Assembly (NCBI GenBank): GCA_009785545.1
Contig: WQWD01000033.1
Coordinates: 1 to 13,162, forward strand
DNA: 13,162 bases
Origin: Treponema sp.
Lineage (GTDB): Bacteria > Spirochaetota > Spirochaetia > Treponematales > Breznakiellaceae
Direction of reading: 5' to 3'
Shown here in pieces: positions 1 through 6,920 of this stretch. The position numbers were made by a program, and so were the translations under genes. The notes beneath the pieces were generated by a model. The model worked only from the letters and a program-made list of their open reading frames with translations, had not been told where the DNA came from and did not search any database. Every line of letters begins with the position of its first letter. Positions within the stretch are counted from its first letter, which is position 1.

Positions 1-67
1 ACATGACATGGTGGCGAACCGACAGATTTATGAGCAATTGATCGAAAGGAGAAAACGGTTGTGTTAG
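1..67 (+). CDS. C-terminal tail of an upstream gene, 5' end outside the window
   Basis: One frame is open from the window edge to a TAG at 65-67 and reads HDMVANRQIYEQLIERRKRLC. It overlaps the GTG start of the next gene by 7 nt, which fits the tight packing elsewhere here. The pattern of a histidine-acidic pair followed by Y-x-x-L is faintly like the last residues of ABC exporter ATPases, but 21 residues cannot establish a family. The stretch is short enough to be open by chance. I infer a real gene mainly because the next gene's ribosome binding site (AGGAGA at 47-52) lies inside it, as is usual in operons. Confidence 0.4.
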   Translation, partial: HDMVANRQIYEQLIERRKRLC

Positions 68-684
68 ACGATGAATCAAAAGAAGTAAAAAGACCTAACT
101 CCAAGTATTCGCTTAGTAAGCCTGATAATACGCACTCTGATAATGAATTATCTTATAATAAATCATCTTATGAAAACTTGAACTTTCATTACAGCCGTGA
201 ACGCAGATTGGAAAGCGCTCCTGAATCTGTAAAAAAACTTTACCGGCAAGGCGAGGAGAAAAAAAGCAAAATCAGTTTACTTGGCCCATTAATCGCTGAC
301 AGACCAAGACGGATTCTTTTTTTTATTATTATTTTGATGTGTGCGGCAATTATCGGTCTTGCGGTGTTTGGGTTTTTTGATACTGTTCACGAATTAGATG
401 GTAACAGAATAAATGTTACAGCGGCAATTTTTGAAGATATGACAATTGTTGTTTTAAGAAAAACCGTTAGAAACCAAAACGCCTTCACCGGTGCGGTTGA
501 TCTTGCCGTAACAATTCCGATTCAAACAGAAGGAGAAGATTTCCCGATTTTTTCCCACCGTATTTTCTTTCACCCTGAAAACGAAGAAACATTCCGTTTT
601 GCTGTACCATTCAACGCTTCTGAAATGTATCTATTATTGCAAAACTACAAAAGCGAACTGCGAATACGCTTTAGCCCTGAGTAA
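61..684 (+). CDS. Single-pass membrane protein of unknown function
   Basis: Starts at GTG 61, with AGGAGA at 47-52 as ribosome binding site. The 207-residue product has a long, polar, Ser/Asn/Lys-rich N-terminal segment (about 1-80), one strongly hydrophobic helix at about 85-106, and a C-terminal domain of about 100 residues rich in alternating hydrophobic residues (likely beta). There is no cleavable signal peptide. The arginines before the helix (RPRR at 81-84) predict a cytoplasmic N terminus and a periplasmic C-terminal domain by the positive-inside rule. I do not recognise the family. The rhodanese lipoprotein gene follows 13 nt after the stop, so the two are probably co-transcribed and act at the envelope. 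Confidence 0.8.
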   Translation: MLDDESKEVKRPNSKYSLSKPDNTHSDNELSYNKSSYENLNFHYSRERRLESAPESVKKLYRQGEEKKSKISLLGPLIADRPRRILFFIIILMCAAIIGLAVFGFFDTVHELDGNRINVTAAIFEDMTIVVLRKTVRNQNAFTGAVDLAVTIPIQTEGEDFPIFSHRIFFHPENEETFRFAVPFNASEMYLLLQNYKSELRIRFSPE

Positions 685-685
685 C

Positions 686-690
686 GGAGG
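686..690 (+). promoter_or_regulatory. Ribosome binding site that fixes the rhodanese start
   Basis: GGAGG lies 7 nt before the ATG at 698. It overrides the longer frame beginning at 599, whose extra N terminus would run through the previous gene and bury the lipoprotein signal peptide. Confidence 0.75.
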
Positions 691-697
691 TTATGTT

Positions 698-1105
698 ATG
701 TGTAAATCTTGCTGTCAATTGAAAACAAGTATGTTTATAGTATTGATGTTCTCTCTGAGCGCCTGTTTTGGAAGCCCTGAAAGGAATACGGGTATTGTGA
801 ATCCGCCCGCCCATCAAAGAATCACAGCGGAAAGGGCGTATCAGATGATGCTGGAATTAAACGAGTTTATCCTTTTAGATGTACGCACTGAAGCAGAGTT
901 TAGGGAAAGGCACATTGCCGGAGCAATTCTTATACCGATTGATGAACTTGAGGCACATGCGCAGGCAGAACTGCTTGATAAAGATATTGTAATATTTGTT
1001 TATTGCCGTACCGGGGTCAGATCAGAAAATGCCGCCGTAATTTTGGCGGGAATGGGTTACAGTCAAGTATTCAACATGGGCGGCATTGTCGACTGGCGCT
1101 GGTAA
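698..1105 (+). CDS. Rhodanese-domain lipoprotein (sulfurtransferase-like)
   Basis: 135 residues from ATG 698. Residues 1-22 form a lipoprotein signal peptide with hydrophobic core MFIVLMFSL and lipobox L-S-A-C, so C23 should be lipidated and the protein anchored on the periplasmic side of a membrane or on the surface. Residues about 40-135 are a single rhodanese domain: LLDVRTEAEFRERHIAGA (59-76) is the conserved acidic/Arg motif, and C103 opens the active-site loop CRTGVRS (103-109). Rhodanese domains carry a persulfide on this cysteine and transfer sulfane sulfur, or act as redox or binding modules. The loop is intact, so catalysis is plausible. A membrane-tethered single-domain form is known in other bacteria. 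The substrate cannot be told from context. It lies 13 nt after the membrane-protein gene and faces convergent genes downstream. Confidence 0.9.
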   Translation: MCKSCCQLKTSMFIVLMFSLSACFGSPERNTGIVNPPAHQRITAERAYQMMLELNEFILLDVRTEAEFRERHIAGAILIPIDELEAHAQAELLDKDIVIFVYCRTGVRSENAAVILAGMGYSQVFNMGGIVDWRW

Positions 1106-1157
1106 GATAACATTTTACTTGCCGTCATTTACTCCATTTTACCGAAGATACTTGAGT

Positions 1158-2186
1158 TTACCGTCGGATTATTGTAACGTCTCTGTCAAATGATCCCTCC
1201 CACCATCGGTGACCACTAACAATAACTTCAACACTCTCATATATGTTAGTATGGCTAGGAATAGTGACACTGGTTAACCGATTATTTGCGAATGCTCCAT
1301 CTCCGATGTAAGTAACGCTGTCAGGGATGATAACACTGATGATTTGGTTACTCTGAAATGCGGAAGCTCCAATAGAAGTAACTGTGTCAAGAAGGGTTAC
1401 GTTGATGAGTTGTCCACCAAAAAACCAGCCTTCAATATGGGCTATGCCGAGAGTTACGCAGGTAATGGGGTTGCCTCGAAATGGAAAGCTACCCATATAA
1501 GTAACACTGTCTGGAATGGTAATGTTGGTGATTTGATTATCTGCGAATGCTCCATTTCCGATGTAAGTAACACTGTTTGGAATGGTAACGCTGGTTAGTT
1601 GGTTTTCCCAAAATGCACTATCCCCAATTGTAGTAACACTGCTGGGAATGATAATGCAGGTTAGTTGGTTTCCCAAAAATACACTCCGTCCGATGGTAGT
1701 AACACTGTCTGGAATGGTAACGCTGGTTAGTTGGTTTCTCCAAAATGCACTATCCCCAATGGTAGTAACACTGTTGGGAATGATAATGCTTGTCAGTTGG
1801 TTTCCCCAAAATGCACTCCGCCCGATGTAAGTAACACTATCTGGAATGATAACGCTTGTCAGTCGTCGGTGTCGGTGTAACCCAAATAATGCACTATCCC
1901 CGATAGTTTTAACAGGCATTCCGTTTATTTGCGAGGGAATCTGTATATCCGTACGTCTTCCTCTATAACCGGTGATTATTATGCTATTCAATGGCAATTC
2001 CGGCTGTTCATATTGCAAAGTCTGATCTACCAGTGACCACCTGAAATTCCTTGCTCTTGTGTATTGCGGGTTTTCCGCTTCCCAAATACGATGTTCTCGG
2101 CTAAGACCAGTGCAACTGGTTGCCATTATTGCCACAACGATAATTGCTATACAAGGGATAGTTTCTAACCCCTTTACTTTGTTCAT
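1158..2186 (-). CDS. BspA-type leucine-rich-repeat (LRR_5) lipoprotein
   Basis: 342 residues from the ATG at 2186-2184. The upstream extension of the frame (to 2282) is rejected because it would bury the signal peptide and run into a hairpin. The N terminus (MNKVKGLETIPCIAIIVVAI) is a signal peptide, and a cysteine in M-A-T-S-C is the likely lipidation site; the lipobox is relaxed, as is common in spirochaetes. After a linker of about 60 residues come roughly nine LRR units of about 22 residues with the pattern SVTxIGxxAFxxNQLTSVxIPx, one of them degenerate. The protein ends in a short non-repeat tail (HRWWEGSFDRDVTIIRR). LRR_5 proteins of this type act at the cell surface in adhesion or interaction in Treponema, Tannerella and gut bacteria. 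The binding partner is unknown. The near-identical units suggest recent expansion. Confidence 0.88.
   Translation of the reverse strand: MNKVKGLETIPCIAIIVVAIMATSCTGLSREHRIWEAENPQYTRARNFRWSLVDQTLQYEQPELPLNSIIITGYRGRRTDIQIPSQINGMPVKTIGDSALFGLHRHRRLTSVIIPDSVTYIGRSAFWGNQLTSIIIPNSVTTIGDSAFWRNQLTSVTIPDSVTTIGRSVFLGNQLTCIIIPSSVTTIGDSAFWENQLTSVTIPNSVTYIGNGAFADNQITNITIPDSVTYMGSFPFRGNPITCVTLGIAHIEGWFFGGQLINVTLLDTVTSIGASAFQSNQIISVIIPDSVTYIGDGAFANNRLTSVTIPSHTNIYESVEVIVSGHRWWEGSFDRDVTIIRR
1312..1896. repeat. 66-bp tandem repeat array within the LRR gene
   Basis: The motif GTAACACT recurs at 1501, 1567, 1633, 1699, 1765 and 1831, exactly 66 nt apart. Diverged copies (GTAACGCT and GTAACTGT) lie at 1312 and 1378. 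The gap between 1378 and 1501 (123 nt) equals one full unit plus one degenerate 57-nt unit. Each unit encodes one 22-residue LRR. Copies are close enough in DNA sequence to recombine or slip in frame, which would change the repeat number without frameshift. Confidence 0.9.
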
Positions 2187-2192
2187 GTTGAA

Positions 2193-2198
2193 CCTTCT
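2193..2198 (-). promoter_or_regulatory. Ribosome binding site of the LRR lipoprotein gene
   Basis: On the minus strand AGAAGG lies 6 nt before the ATG at 2186. This supports the short start, which begins directly with a lipoprotein signal peptide. Confidence 0.65.
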
Positions 2199-2230
2199 TA
2201 TGGGTGGTATTTGTAAAGCCGCCTCTGTCA

Positions 2231-2282
2231 GTGAATGGGGCTGTCTGAGAAGTAACCAACTTTTCGGACAGCCCCCATTCAC
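2231..2282. repeat. 52-nt near-perfect hairpin between two lipoprotein genes
   Basis: The arms GTGAATGGGGCTGTC (2231-2245) and GACAGCCCCCATTCAC (2267-2282) pair over 15 bp with one bulged base. The inner segments TGAGAAGT and ACTTTTCG extend the pairing towards a loop of about 5 nt. A second small hairpin, ACCGAT/ATCGGT (2281-2286 and 2292-2297), abuts it and covers the stop codon of the flavinylated lipoprotein gene. No T-run follows on either strand, so it is not a canonical terminator. It may be an RNA-stabilising or attenuating hairpin, or a transposon-derived palindrome. Confidence 0.75.
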
Positions 2283-2289
2283 CGATTGT

Positions 2290-2847
2290 TTATCGGTTGC
2301 TTTCTACAGCTTCGCCGGCAAGGAATTGCTGCGCCGCCAATACAACTGAACTTACAAGGTTGCGTCCAGTTTCGGTGGCTCCGGAAACTGCGTCTAACGC
2401 AAAACCGGTTATCATGTGCTCTCCGCCGGTCGAGTTTTCGGCGGGAGGTCTTGAAAACTCCGCAACATCTGAGGCTGTCATGCCTATCAATGCGTCGATG
2501 AAGTCTCTGTAAGTAGCGGGTCTTACTTCATCAGGAGTAACCCATCTTTCAAAGAATGTTTCATTTGATTCTACAGAAATATGAGCATTCGTTGGTGTGT
2601 AATCGATATAAACGATTTCGCCTGATTCTTCGTTAAATACAACTGTCAGCTCGATTTCGAACTGCTCGCCTTGTACCCAGCGGTTTGCCCAATACGAACC
2701 TTGAGCTGTAACCTCAACATAATTTGCTGTAACATCAACAGTTCTCACGTTCGCTTCTCTGCGGCCGAAACATCCTGTGAATGTCAAAGCGATTGCCAGC
2801 AGGATAACTATCGCGGCAATGCCGGATAAATACGCTGTTTTTCTCAT
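2290..2847 (-). CDS. Lipoprotein with an FMN-binding-type flavinylation motif
   Basis: 185 residues from the ATG at 2847-2845, with GGAGG 4 nt upstream. Residues 1-25 are a signal peptide ending in T-F-T-G-C, so C26 is the lipidation site. The C-terminal part carries LDAVSGATETGRNLVSSVVL (151-170), which matches the D-x-x-S/T-G-A-T/S motif of FMN-binding domains. In that family ApbE attaches FMN covalently to the last Thr/Ser, here T158, and a helix follows with the same spacing as seen here. The rest (about 40-135) is polar, with beta-like stretches around EFEIELTVVFNEESGEIVYI, as in the FMN_bind fold. I infer an extracytoplasmic flavoprotein in an electron-transfer chain (RnfG/NqrC-like domain), but no Rnf, Nqr or ApbE gene is in view. 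A non-flavinylated relative is possible. Confidence 0.75.
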   Translation of the reverse strand: MRKTAYLSGIAAIVILLAIALTFTGCFGRREANVRTVDVTANYVEVTAQGSYWANRWVQGEQFEIELTVVFNEESGEIVYIDYTPTNAHISVESNETFFERWVTPDEVRPATYRDFIDALIGMTASDVAEFSRPPAENSTGGEHMITGFALDAVSGATETGRNLVSSVVLAAQQFLAGEAVESNR

Positions 2848-2885
2848 AAAACCTCCAAAGTTTGAAATTAAGTTTATACTTATTT

Positions 2886-2914
2886 ATATTAACAGTGTGG
2901 TTAAAAAACGTCAA
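2886..2914 (-). promoter_or_regulatory. Sigma-70-type promoter for the flavinylated lipoprotein gene
   Basis: Read on the minus strand: TTGACG (2914-2909), a 17-nt spacer, then TAATAT (2891-2886). The expected transcript start is near 2879, giving a leader of about 32 nt with a good ribosome binding site. Confidence 0.7.
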
Positions 2915-2968
2915 GCTAAAGGACTATAAATCTTCATAAAAGCAGTGGTATTTATTGCCAGAATTTAG

Positions 2969-2974
2969 TATAAT
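2969..2974 (+). promoter_or_regulatory. Perfect TATAAT -10 hexamer abutting the TPR operon start
   Basis: TATAAT ends one base before the ATG at 2975. A transcript start 7 nt downstream would fall on the ATG at 2981. No convincing -35 is seen (TGGTAT at 17-nt spacing) and there is no ribosome binding site, so the first gene of the operon may be read from a leaderless mRNA. Confidence 0.5.
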
Positions 2975-2980
2975 ATGTGT

Positions 2981-3958
2981 ATGAATCAATATAAACGCTT
3001 TGTTTTAATAGGTTTTATTGGACTTTTGCTTTTTCCGGCTCTCTCTTTTGGTCAGGAAAGTACGCAGGATATGTTTACACGCAGATTTCAAAACGGGACT
3101 CAGCTTTTTAGAATATCAAGGTGGTCAGAAGCCGCTATTGAATTCCGCCGAGCTCAGGAACTTTCCCGTAATTTAAATGATTGGGCAGCCTCGTTATATT
3201 GGGTCATTTTAAGCGAACTTGCGGCGACTGATTTTGGTTCCGCTTTAAGAGATATGGATCAATTGGAAATACACGCTCCGAATTCGCCTTACGCCAGAGA
3301 TATGATTTATCATCGGGCGAGGGTTTATTTTATTCTTGGTTTTTTTGAAGACGCTATTGTTTTGTTCAATCGGTATCTTGCCTCAACCTCCGATTCAGAC
3401 CCGGTAACAGCAAATCGAAGAGCCGCCGCTTTTTTCTGGATTGGCGAAAGCCTTTTCGCTATGAGGCAATGGGACGAAGCGGAAAGGTTTTACGCTTGGG
3501 TTGTCGCTCGGCATCTTCAAAGCCCAAAACGTGAAGCCTCGGTTTATCGCCTGGATTTAATAAAACAAAGAAGAATAGAAGCGGAACTTTTAGCCTTGCT
3601 TCAGTTAACTCACGAAGAAATGCTCAGAACAAGCGAAGCGTATCGAAGAACAATCAGAACTCAGGAGCATACTTTGAACCTTTATCAAAGACGGCTTATG
3701 GAACTCACCGTTTTGAATCAGAATAATCAGGCAAATGGCGGTGTTGGAGTTATCGATGTTCTTCCGTTGTTTCCGCAGGAAATTACCGAACCTGAAATCG
3801 AAGATACAATCGTTATTCCTGATGTTGATTTTGCAATCTACAATAATGGTAACGGCAATGGCAATGGCAGATGTTTGATTGAAAAAGCCATAGAATTAGG
3901 AAACGAAGTTGAGCAGATTTTAAGAGAAACCAATGGCAATGGAGGAGAACATTGGTAA
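2981..3958 (+). CDS. Secreted TPR protein, first gene of an envelope operon
   Basis: 325 residues from ATG 2981; an ATG two codons earlier (2975) is the alternative. Neither has a ribosome binding site. Residues 1-24 are a signal peptide (core FVLIGFIGLLLFPALSFG, with cleavage likely before QES). Helical repeats of TPR type follow: about 32-65 (RISRWSEAAIEFRRAQEL), 106-137 (YHRARVYFILGFFEDAIVLF) and 147-179 (FFWIGESLFAMRQWDEAERF). Residues about 195-245 are a long charged helix, possibly coiled coil. Then comes a Pro/Glu-rich linker, an Asn-Gly run (NNGNGNGNG) at 288-296 and a short amphipathic tail. The arrangement resembles periplasmic TPR adaptors such as BamD or CpoB-like proteins, but I cannot assign a family. 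It overlaps the next gene by 7 nt, so the two products are probably made in step and may form a complex. Confidence 0.8.
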   Translation: MNQYKRFVLIGFIGLLLFPALSFGQESTQDMFTRRFQNGTQLFRISRWSEAAIEFRRAQELSRNLNDWAASLYWVILSELAATDFGSALRDMDQLEIHAPNSPYARDMIYHRARVYFILGFFEDAIVLFNRYLASTSDSDPVTANRRAAAFFWIGESLFAMRQWDEAERFYAWVVARHLQSPKREASVYRLDLIKQRRIEAELLALLQLTHEEMLRTSEAYRRTIRTQEHTLNLYQRRLMELTVLNQNNQANGGVGVIDVLPLFPQEITEPEIEDTIVIPDVDFAIYNNGNGNGNGRCLIEKAIELGNEVEQILRETNGNGGEHW

Positions 3959-5193
3959 TAATAAGAACCACTAAACCTTTTCAAAAATTTTTAACTCTTT
4001 TTTTTGTACTTTTTCTTTTGTTACTGAATGGATGCGCCGCCTTCCAAAGATATTTGGCAAATTTTTCTGACGACGGAAGACCAAACACCGCAGAACCGAG
4101 CCCTCAGAGGCAAGGCCGCAGAATGCGGGAAACTACCGCTCAGGCAACTGCCGCTATAGAAACAACTACAGTAGAAATAACCACAGTTGAAGCTGCGGCA
4201 ACCGGCGCTGTCACTGACACTGTGCCGGAAATTATCATTCCGGCAGCTACCGATGGATTTGTACGCCTGACTCTGAATCAAAGAACTGGCAGTTTTTCAC
4301 TGCAATATCACCCCGATGTTAACTCTGATCATTTTGAGCCGTTATTCAGCGCACGAGATCCAAGAACAAGTTTTTTATCAGTTTCGCATAACGGAAGGAT
4401 TCATCATCTTGGGCGTTCAAGGGCATTTAACACAACAATAGATATGGTTGGTTCTTCTCCTGCCCTTGTTTTTGAATCCGATTCTTTGACAGTCCGCCAG
4501 ATATTTTCTCCAGTAAGAACTTTAACCTCGAATAACGCTAACGGCGTTATGATTACAATCACAATCGAAAACACAAGCGGAGAAAACGCTTTGGTTGGTT
4601 TAAGATTTATACTCGACACGCATTTAGGAGAAGCAAGAAGAGCTGTTCCATTCATGACAGACCTCAGGGCTATTACATCCGAATTTTTGATAGACAGTAA
4701 TTCAGATGATAAGTATTGGATTTCTGTTGGAGAAAATATTTCTTTAATGGGAAGTATTCGAAATCCTGTTATCGCCGGAATTAATCCAAACGCTATTCCG
4801 CCCACTTTTGTTCATTTTGCCAACTGGAAAAGGCTTAATGATTCCCGTTGGGATTTACGATACCTTGAAGACCGCTCTTTTAGCAATTTTCCTTTTTCCA
4901 TAAGAGATTCGGCTGTAAGTTACATTTATGAACCTTTACTCTTGGAAAGCGGAGACTATTTTACATATATTATATTCCTTACAACACAAGACCTGCTTTG
5001 GTATTATCCGCTTAATATTTTTAATCTTATAGCGGAAGATAATGCGCAGGATGGACAAACTAATCTAAATATTGATATGTTACATTTAATCAGGCTTCAA
5101 GAGCTTTTGGATCAATTTATTGCCGGTATGATAGAACTTACAGAATATGATCTGATAGAAATAGAAAGAACAATTTCAAGACACAGGAATTAA
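3952..5193 (+). CDS. Lipoprotein with Thr/Ala-rich linker and beta-rich domain, unknown function
   Basis: 413 residues from a TTG start at 3952, preceded by GGAGGAG (3941-3947). The TTG lies inside the last codons of the upstream gene, so translation is probably coupled. There is no ATG or GTG that would keep the signal peptide. Residues 1-27 are a lipoprotein signal peptide with L-N-G-C, so C28 is lipidated. Residues about 50-90 are a disordered Thr/Ala/Glu-rich linker. From about 100 on the protein is rich in short beta strands (for example FVRLTLNQRTGSFSLQYHP and GVMITITIENTSGENALVGL), suggesting an immunoglobulin- or jelly-roll-like fold. The C-terminal 50 residues are helical. I do not recognise the family. 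Position between two TPR proteins suggests a shared envelope complex. Confidence 0.8.
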   Translation: MVIIRTTKPFQKFLTLFFVLFLLLLNGCAAFQRYLANFSDDGRPNTAEPSPQRQGRRMRETTAQATAAIETTTVEITTVEAAATGAVTDTVPEIIIPAATDGFVRLTLNQRTGSFSLQYHPDVNSDHFEPLFSARDPRTSFLSVSHNGRIHHLGRSRAFNTTIDMVGSSPALVFESDSLTVRQIFSPVRTLTSNNANGVMITITIENTSGENALVGLRFILDTHLGEARRAVPFMTDLRAITSEFLIDSNSDDKYWISVGENISLMGSIRNPVIAGINPNAIPPTFVHFANWKRLNDSRWDLRYLEDRSFSNFPFSIRDSAVSYIYEPLLLESGDYFTYIIFLTTQDLLWYYPLNIFNLIAEDNAQDGQTNLNIDMLHLIRLQELLDQFIAGMIELTEYDLIEIERTISRHRN

Positions 5194-5194
5194 C

Positions 5195-6313
5195 GTGCTT
5201 AACTCAAAGCGAGATCCTTTATTAGACAGAGCCGCCATCCTTGCAAAAAAGCGTGACTTTGAAAACGCTTATAAAATATTACGAGGCGAAGAAGATCGGT
5301 ATTACGGCTCGTTTAAATATTACCAATTATCAGGAATAATCAGCCTTTATTCGGGAAATTATGTTGAATCGCATGAATATCTGCAATTGGCGAGGCGTAT
5401 AAAACCAAAAGATAAATGGACTATGCTGGGATTCGCCGTACACTATTTAAAAAGAATGAAAACAGATCAAGCAGTTGATTGTTACCTTGATGTATTGGAA
5501 ACCGATCCCCAAAATAAAATTGCAAAGTATGCGTTAAATGTTATACGCAAGCACGCATCTCCGGATAATTTATCTGACTGGATTTCTATACATGATAATC
5601 TTGTCAAATTATTTCCGCCTATTCCGTCTCCGTTACTTAATAAAAAATCCATTACTAATTTTTCTTTAGCTCTTGCGGTTTCTATTGTTTTAGTTTTTGG
5701 ATTTCTTTTTATAACAAATGCGATTCAAAATCCTTTCAGGTTTAGATCACAGCGTCCTATTTCAGATTATTTTCTTTTACCCGAAGAAAGATTGAATCCT
5801 GTGCAAACGGCAGGTTTCTTTTTATACATTCTTTCTCCCGATGAAATAATTTCGTTACACGAAAACGCTTTGGCATACTTCGCCGGGTATCGTGACGAAA
5901 GGGCAAAAGTGCTTCTTAATAAAATATTGAGATCAAACGCTTCCGAAGCTGTAAAAAACAGAGCAAACCTTATGATCCGAAACATGGCGGTTCCCGGTTT
6001 TGATACTTTCAGAAGGCAGGACAATTTTACAATGTCCGAAGTAAGAGCAGAACCTGCCCTTTTTGAGAATGTCCATGTTATATGGACAGGCATGGCAACT
6101 AATGTCAGCGTAACAGATACGCATACCCAATTTGATTTACTTGTCGGTTATGATACACGAATAACGCTGGAAGGAATCGTTCCGGTAATATTTAATATAC
6201 CTGTAGCGATAAATACAGATCGTCCCCTGGAAGTACTCGGAAGAATAACACTGATGTCGATTACAGATATCAAACTTGAAGGTATATCGATACATCAAGC
6301 CGGGCGTCTTTAG
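5195..6313 (+). CDS. TPR protein with a central membrane helix, unknown function
   Basis: 372 residues from GTG 5195, one base after the previous stop. The only upstream signal is a weak AGGA, so translation may depend on coupling. Residues 10-120 are TPR-like helices (FENAYKILRGEEDRYYG, YYQLSGIISLYSGNYVESHEY, DQAVDCYLDVLETDPQN). A single transmembrane helix lies at about 154-176. A helical segment (about 215-265) and a beta-rich C-terminal domain (about 280-372) follow. With no signal peptide before the TPRs, the likely topology is cytoplasmic TPRs and a periplasmic C-terminal domain. The protein would then link the cytoplasm to the secreted TPR protein and lipoprotein encoded upstream. I do not recognise the family. 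Confidence 0.8.
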   Translation: MLNSKRDPLLDRAAILAKKRDFENAYKILRGEEDRYYGSFKYYQLSGIISLYSGNYVESHEYLQLARRIKPKDKWTMLGFAVHYLKRMKTDQAVDCYLDVLETDPQNKIAKYALNVIRKHASPDNLSDWISIHDNLVKLFPPIPSPLLNKKSITNFSLALAVSIVLVFGFLFITNAIQNPFRFRSQRPISDYFLLPEERLNPVQTAGFFLYILSPDEIISLHENALAYFAGYRDERAKVLLNKILRSNASEAVKNRANLMIRNMAVPGFDTFRRQDNFTMSEVRAEPALFENVHVIWTGMATNVSVTDTHTQFDLLVGYDTRITLEGIVPVIFNIPVAINTDRPLEVLGRITLMSITDIKLEGISIHQAGRL

Positions 6314-6317
6314 TTGT

Positions 6318-6355
6318 TTGTTTAACACCGCATTTTTATTAAACAATTTTATTTT
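6318..6355. terminator. Weak AT-rich hairpin between converging genes
   Basis: TTGTTTAA (6318-6325) and TTAAACAA (6339-6346) form an 8-bp stem with a 13-nt loop, followed by TTTTATTTT. It could end the rightward TPR operon. The stem has a single G-C pair per repeat half and overlaps the stop of the opposing gene, so support is modest. Confidence 0.35.
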
Positions 6356-6896
6356 CAACTAAATCATCTTTAATTATACTATACACTTTTGAATCTGTAA
6401 TTTTGCCCGTTTTCCAATTAATACTATATTGCCTTAAAGTTCCTTCATATTTCATTCCAGCTTTTTCCAAAACTTTTCCCGAAGCAGGGTTATCAATAAA
6501 ATGTTCACATTGAATTCTATTAAACCCGATATTATTTAACAAATACTGTATAACATATTTTAATGCTTCAGTTGCATAGCCATTATTCCAATAGTTTTTG
6601 GATAAGGCACAATCAATATAACACAATTGATTTTCATCATTACTATCACATATATAAATAAATCCTATTATTTTTTTTGTATCCTTTAATTCAATTCCCC
6701 AGTCATAATTATTCATATTTTCATAATTTTTAATCATTTTTTCTATCCAAATTTTTGTTTGAGTAGTATCTTTATGAGGAAATGGAACTAAAGTTTTATC
6801 GCCACAAATTCTAAAAACGTCATCTGTATCATTTATTTTCCATTTTCTTAAAAATAAACGTTCAGTTTCAATGTCTTTTGTCCCCTTATGGTTCAT
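6339..6896 (-). CDS. GNAT acetyltransferase, RimJ/RimL type
   Basis: 185 residues from the ATG at 6896-6894, with AGAGGTG 4 nt upstream. Residues 11-14 (TERL, then FLRKW) are the usual opening of the RimJ/RimL-type (Acetyltransf_3) family. The acetyl-CoA motif is WNNGYATEALKYVIQYLLNN (103-122), followed by the N-P-A-S-x-x-V-L-E-K-A-G-M signature at 136-148, which ends the fold. Members acetylate protein N-terminal amino groups, small amines or antibiotics; the substrate here cannot be predicted. The gene is much richer in A and T than the genes on either side, with AAT, ATA and AAA codons dominating. It lies 24 nt downstream of another GNAT gene on the same strand, so the two probably share a transcript. 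Confidence 0.88.
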   Translation of the reverse strand: MNHKGTKDIETERLFLRKWKINDTDDVFRICGDKTLVPFPHKDTTQTKIWIEKMIKNYENMNNYDWGIELKDTKKIIGFIYICDSNDENQLCYIDCALSKNYWNNGYATEALKYVIQYLLNNIGFNRIQCEHFIDNPASGKVLEKAGMKYEGTLRQYSINWKTGKITDSKVYSIIKDDLVENKIV

Positions 6897-6920
6897 TTTT
6901 CACCTCTTATCCAGTATATT

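Noticed and set aside
599..697. Longer start for the rhodanese gene
   Set aside because: It overlaps the preceding gene by 86 nt and would put 33 residues before a clear lipoprotein signal peptide. The ATG at 698 has its own GGAGG.
1344..1830. Two plus-strand open frames of about 82-84 codons
   Set aside because: Antisense shadows of the 66-bp LRR repeats; 66 is divisible by three, so a frame without stops repeats itself.
2187..2282. Longer start for the LRR lipoprotein
   Set aside because: The extension runs through a 52-nt hairpin and would hide the signal peptide; the ATG at 2186 has AGAAGG at proper spacing.
2231..2282. Rho-independent terminator
   Set aside because: The stem is strong but no T-run follows on either strand.
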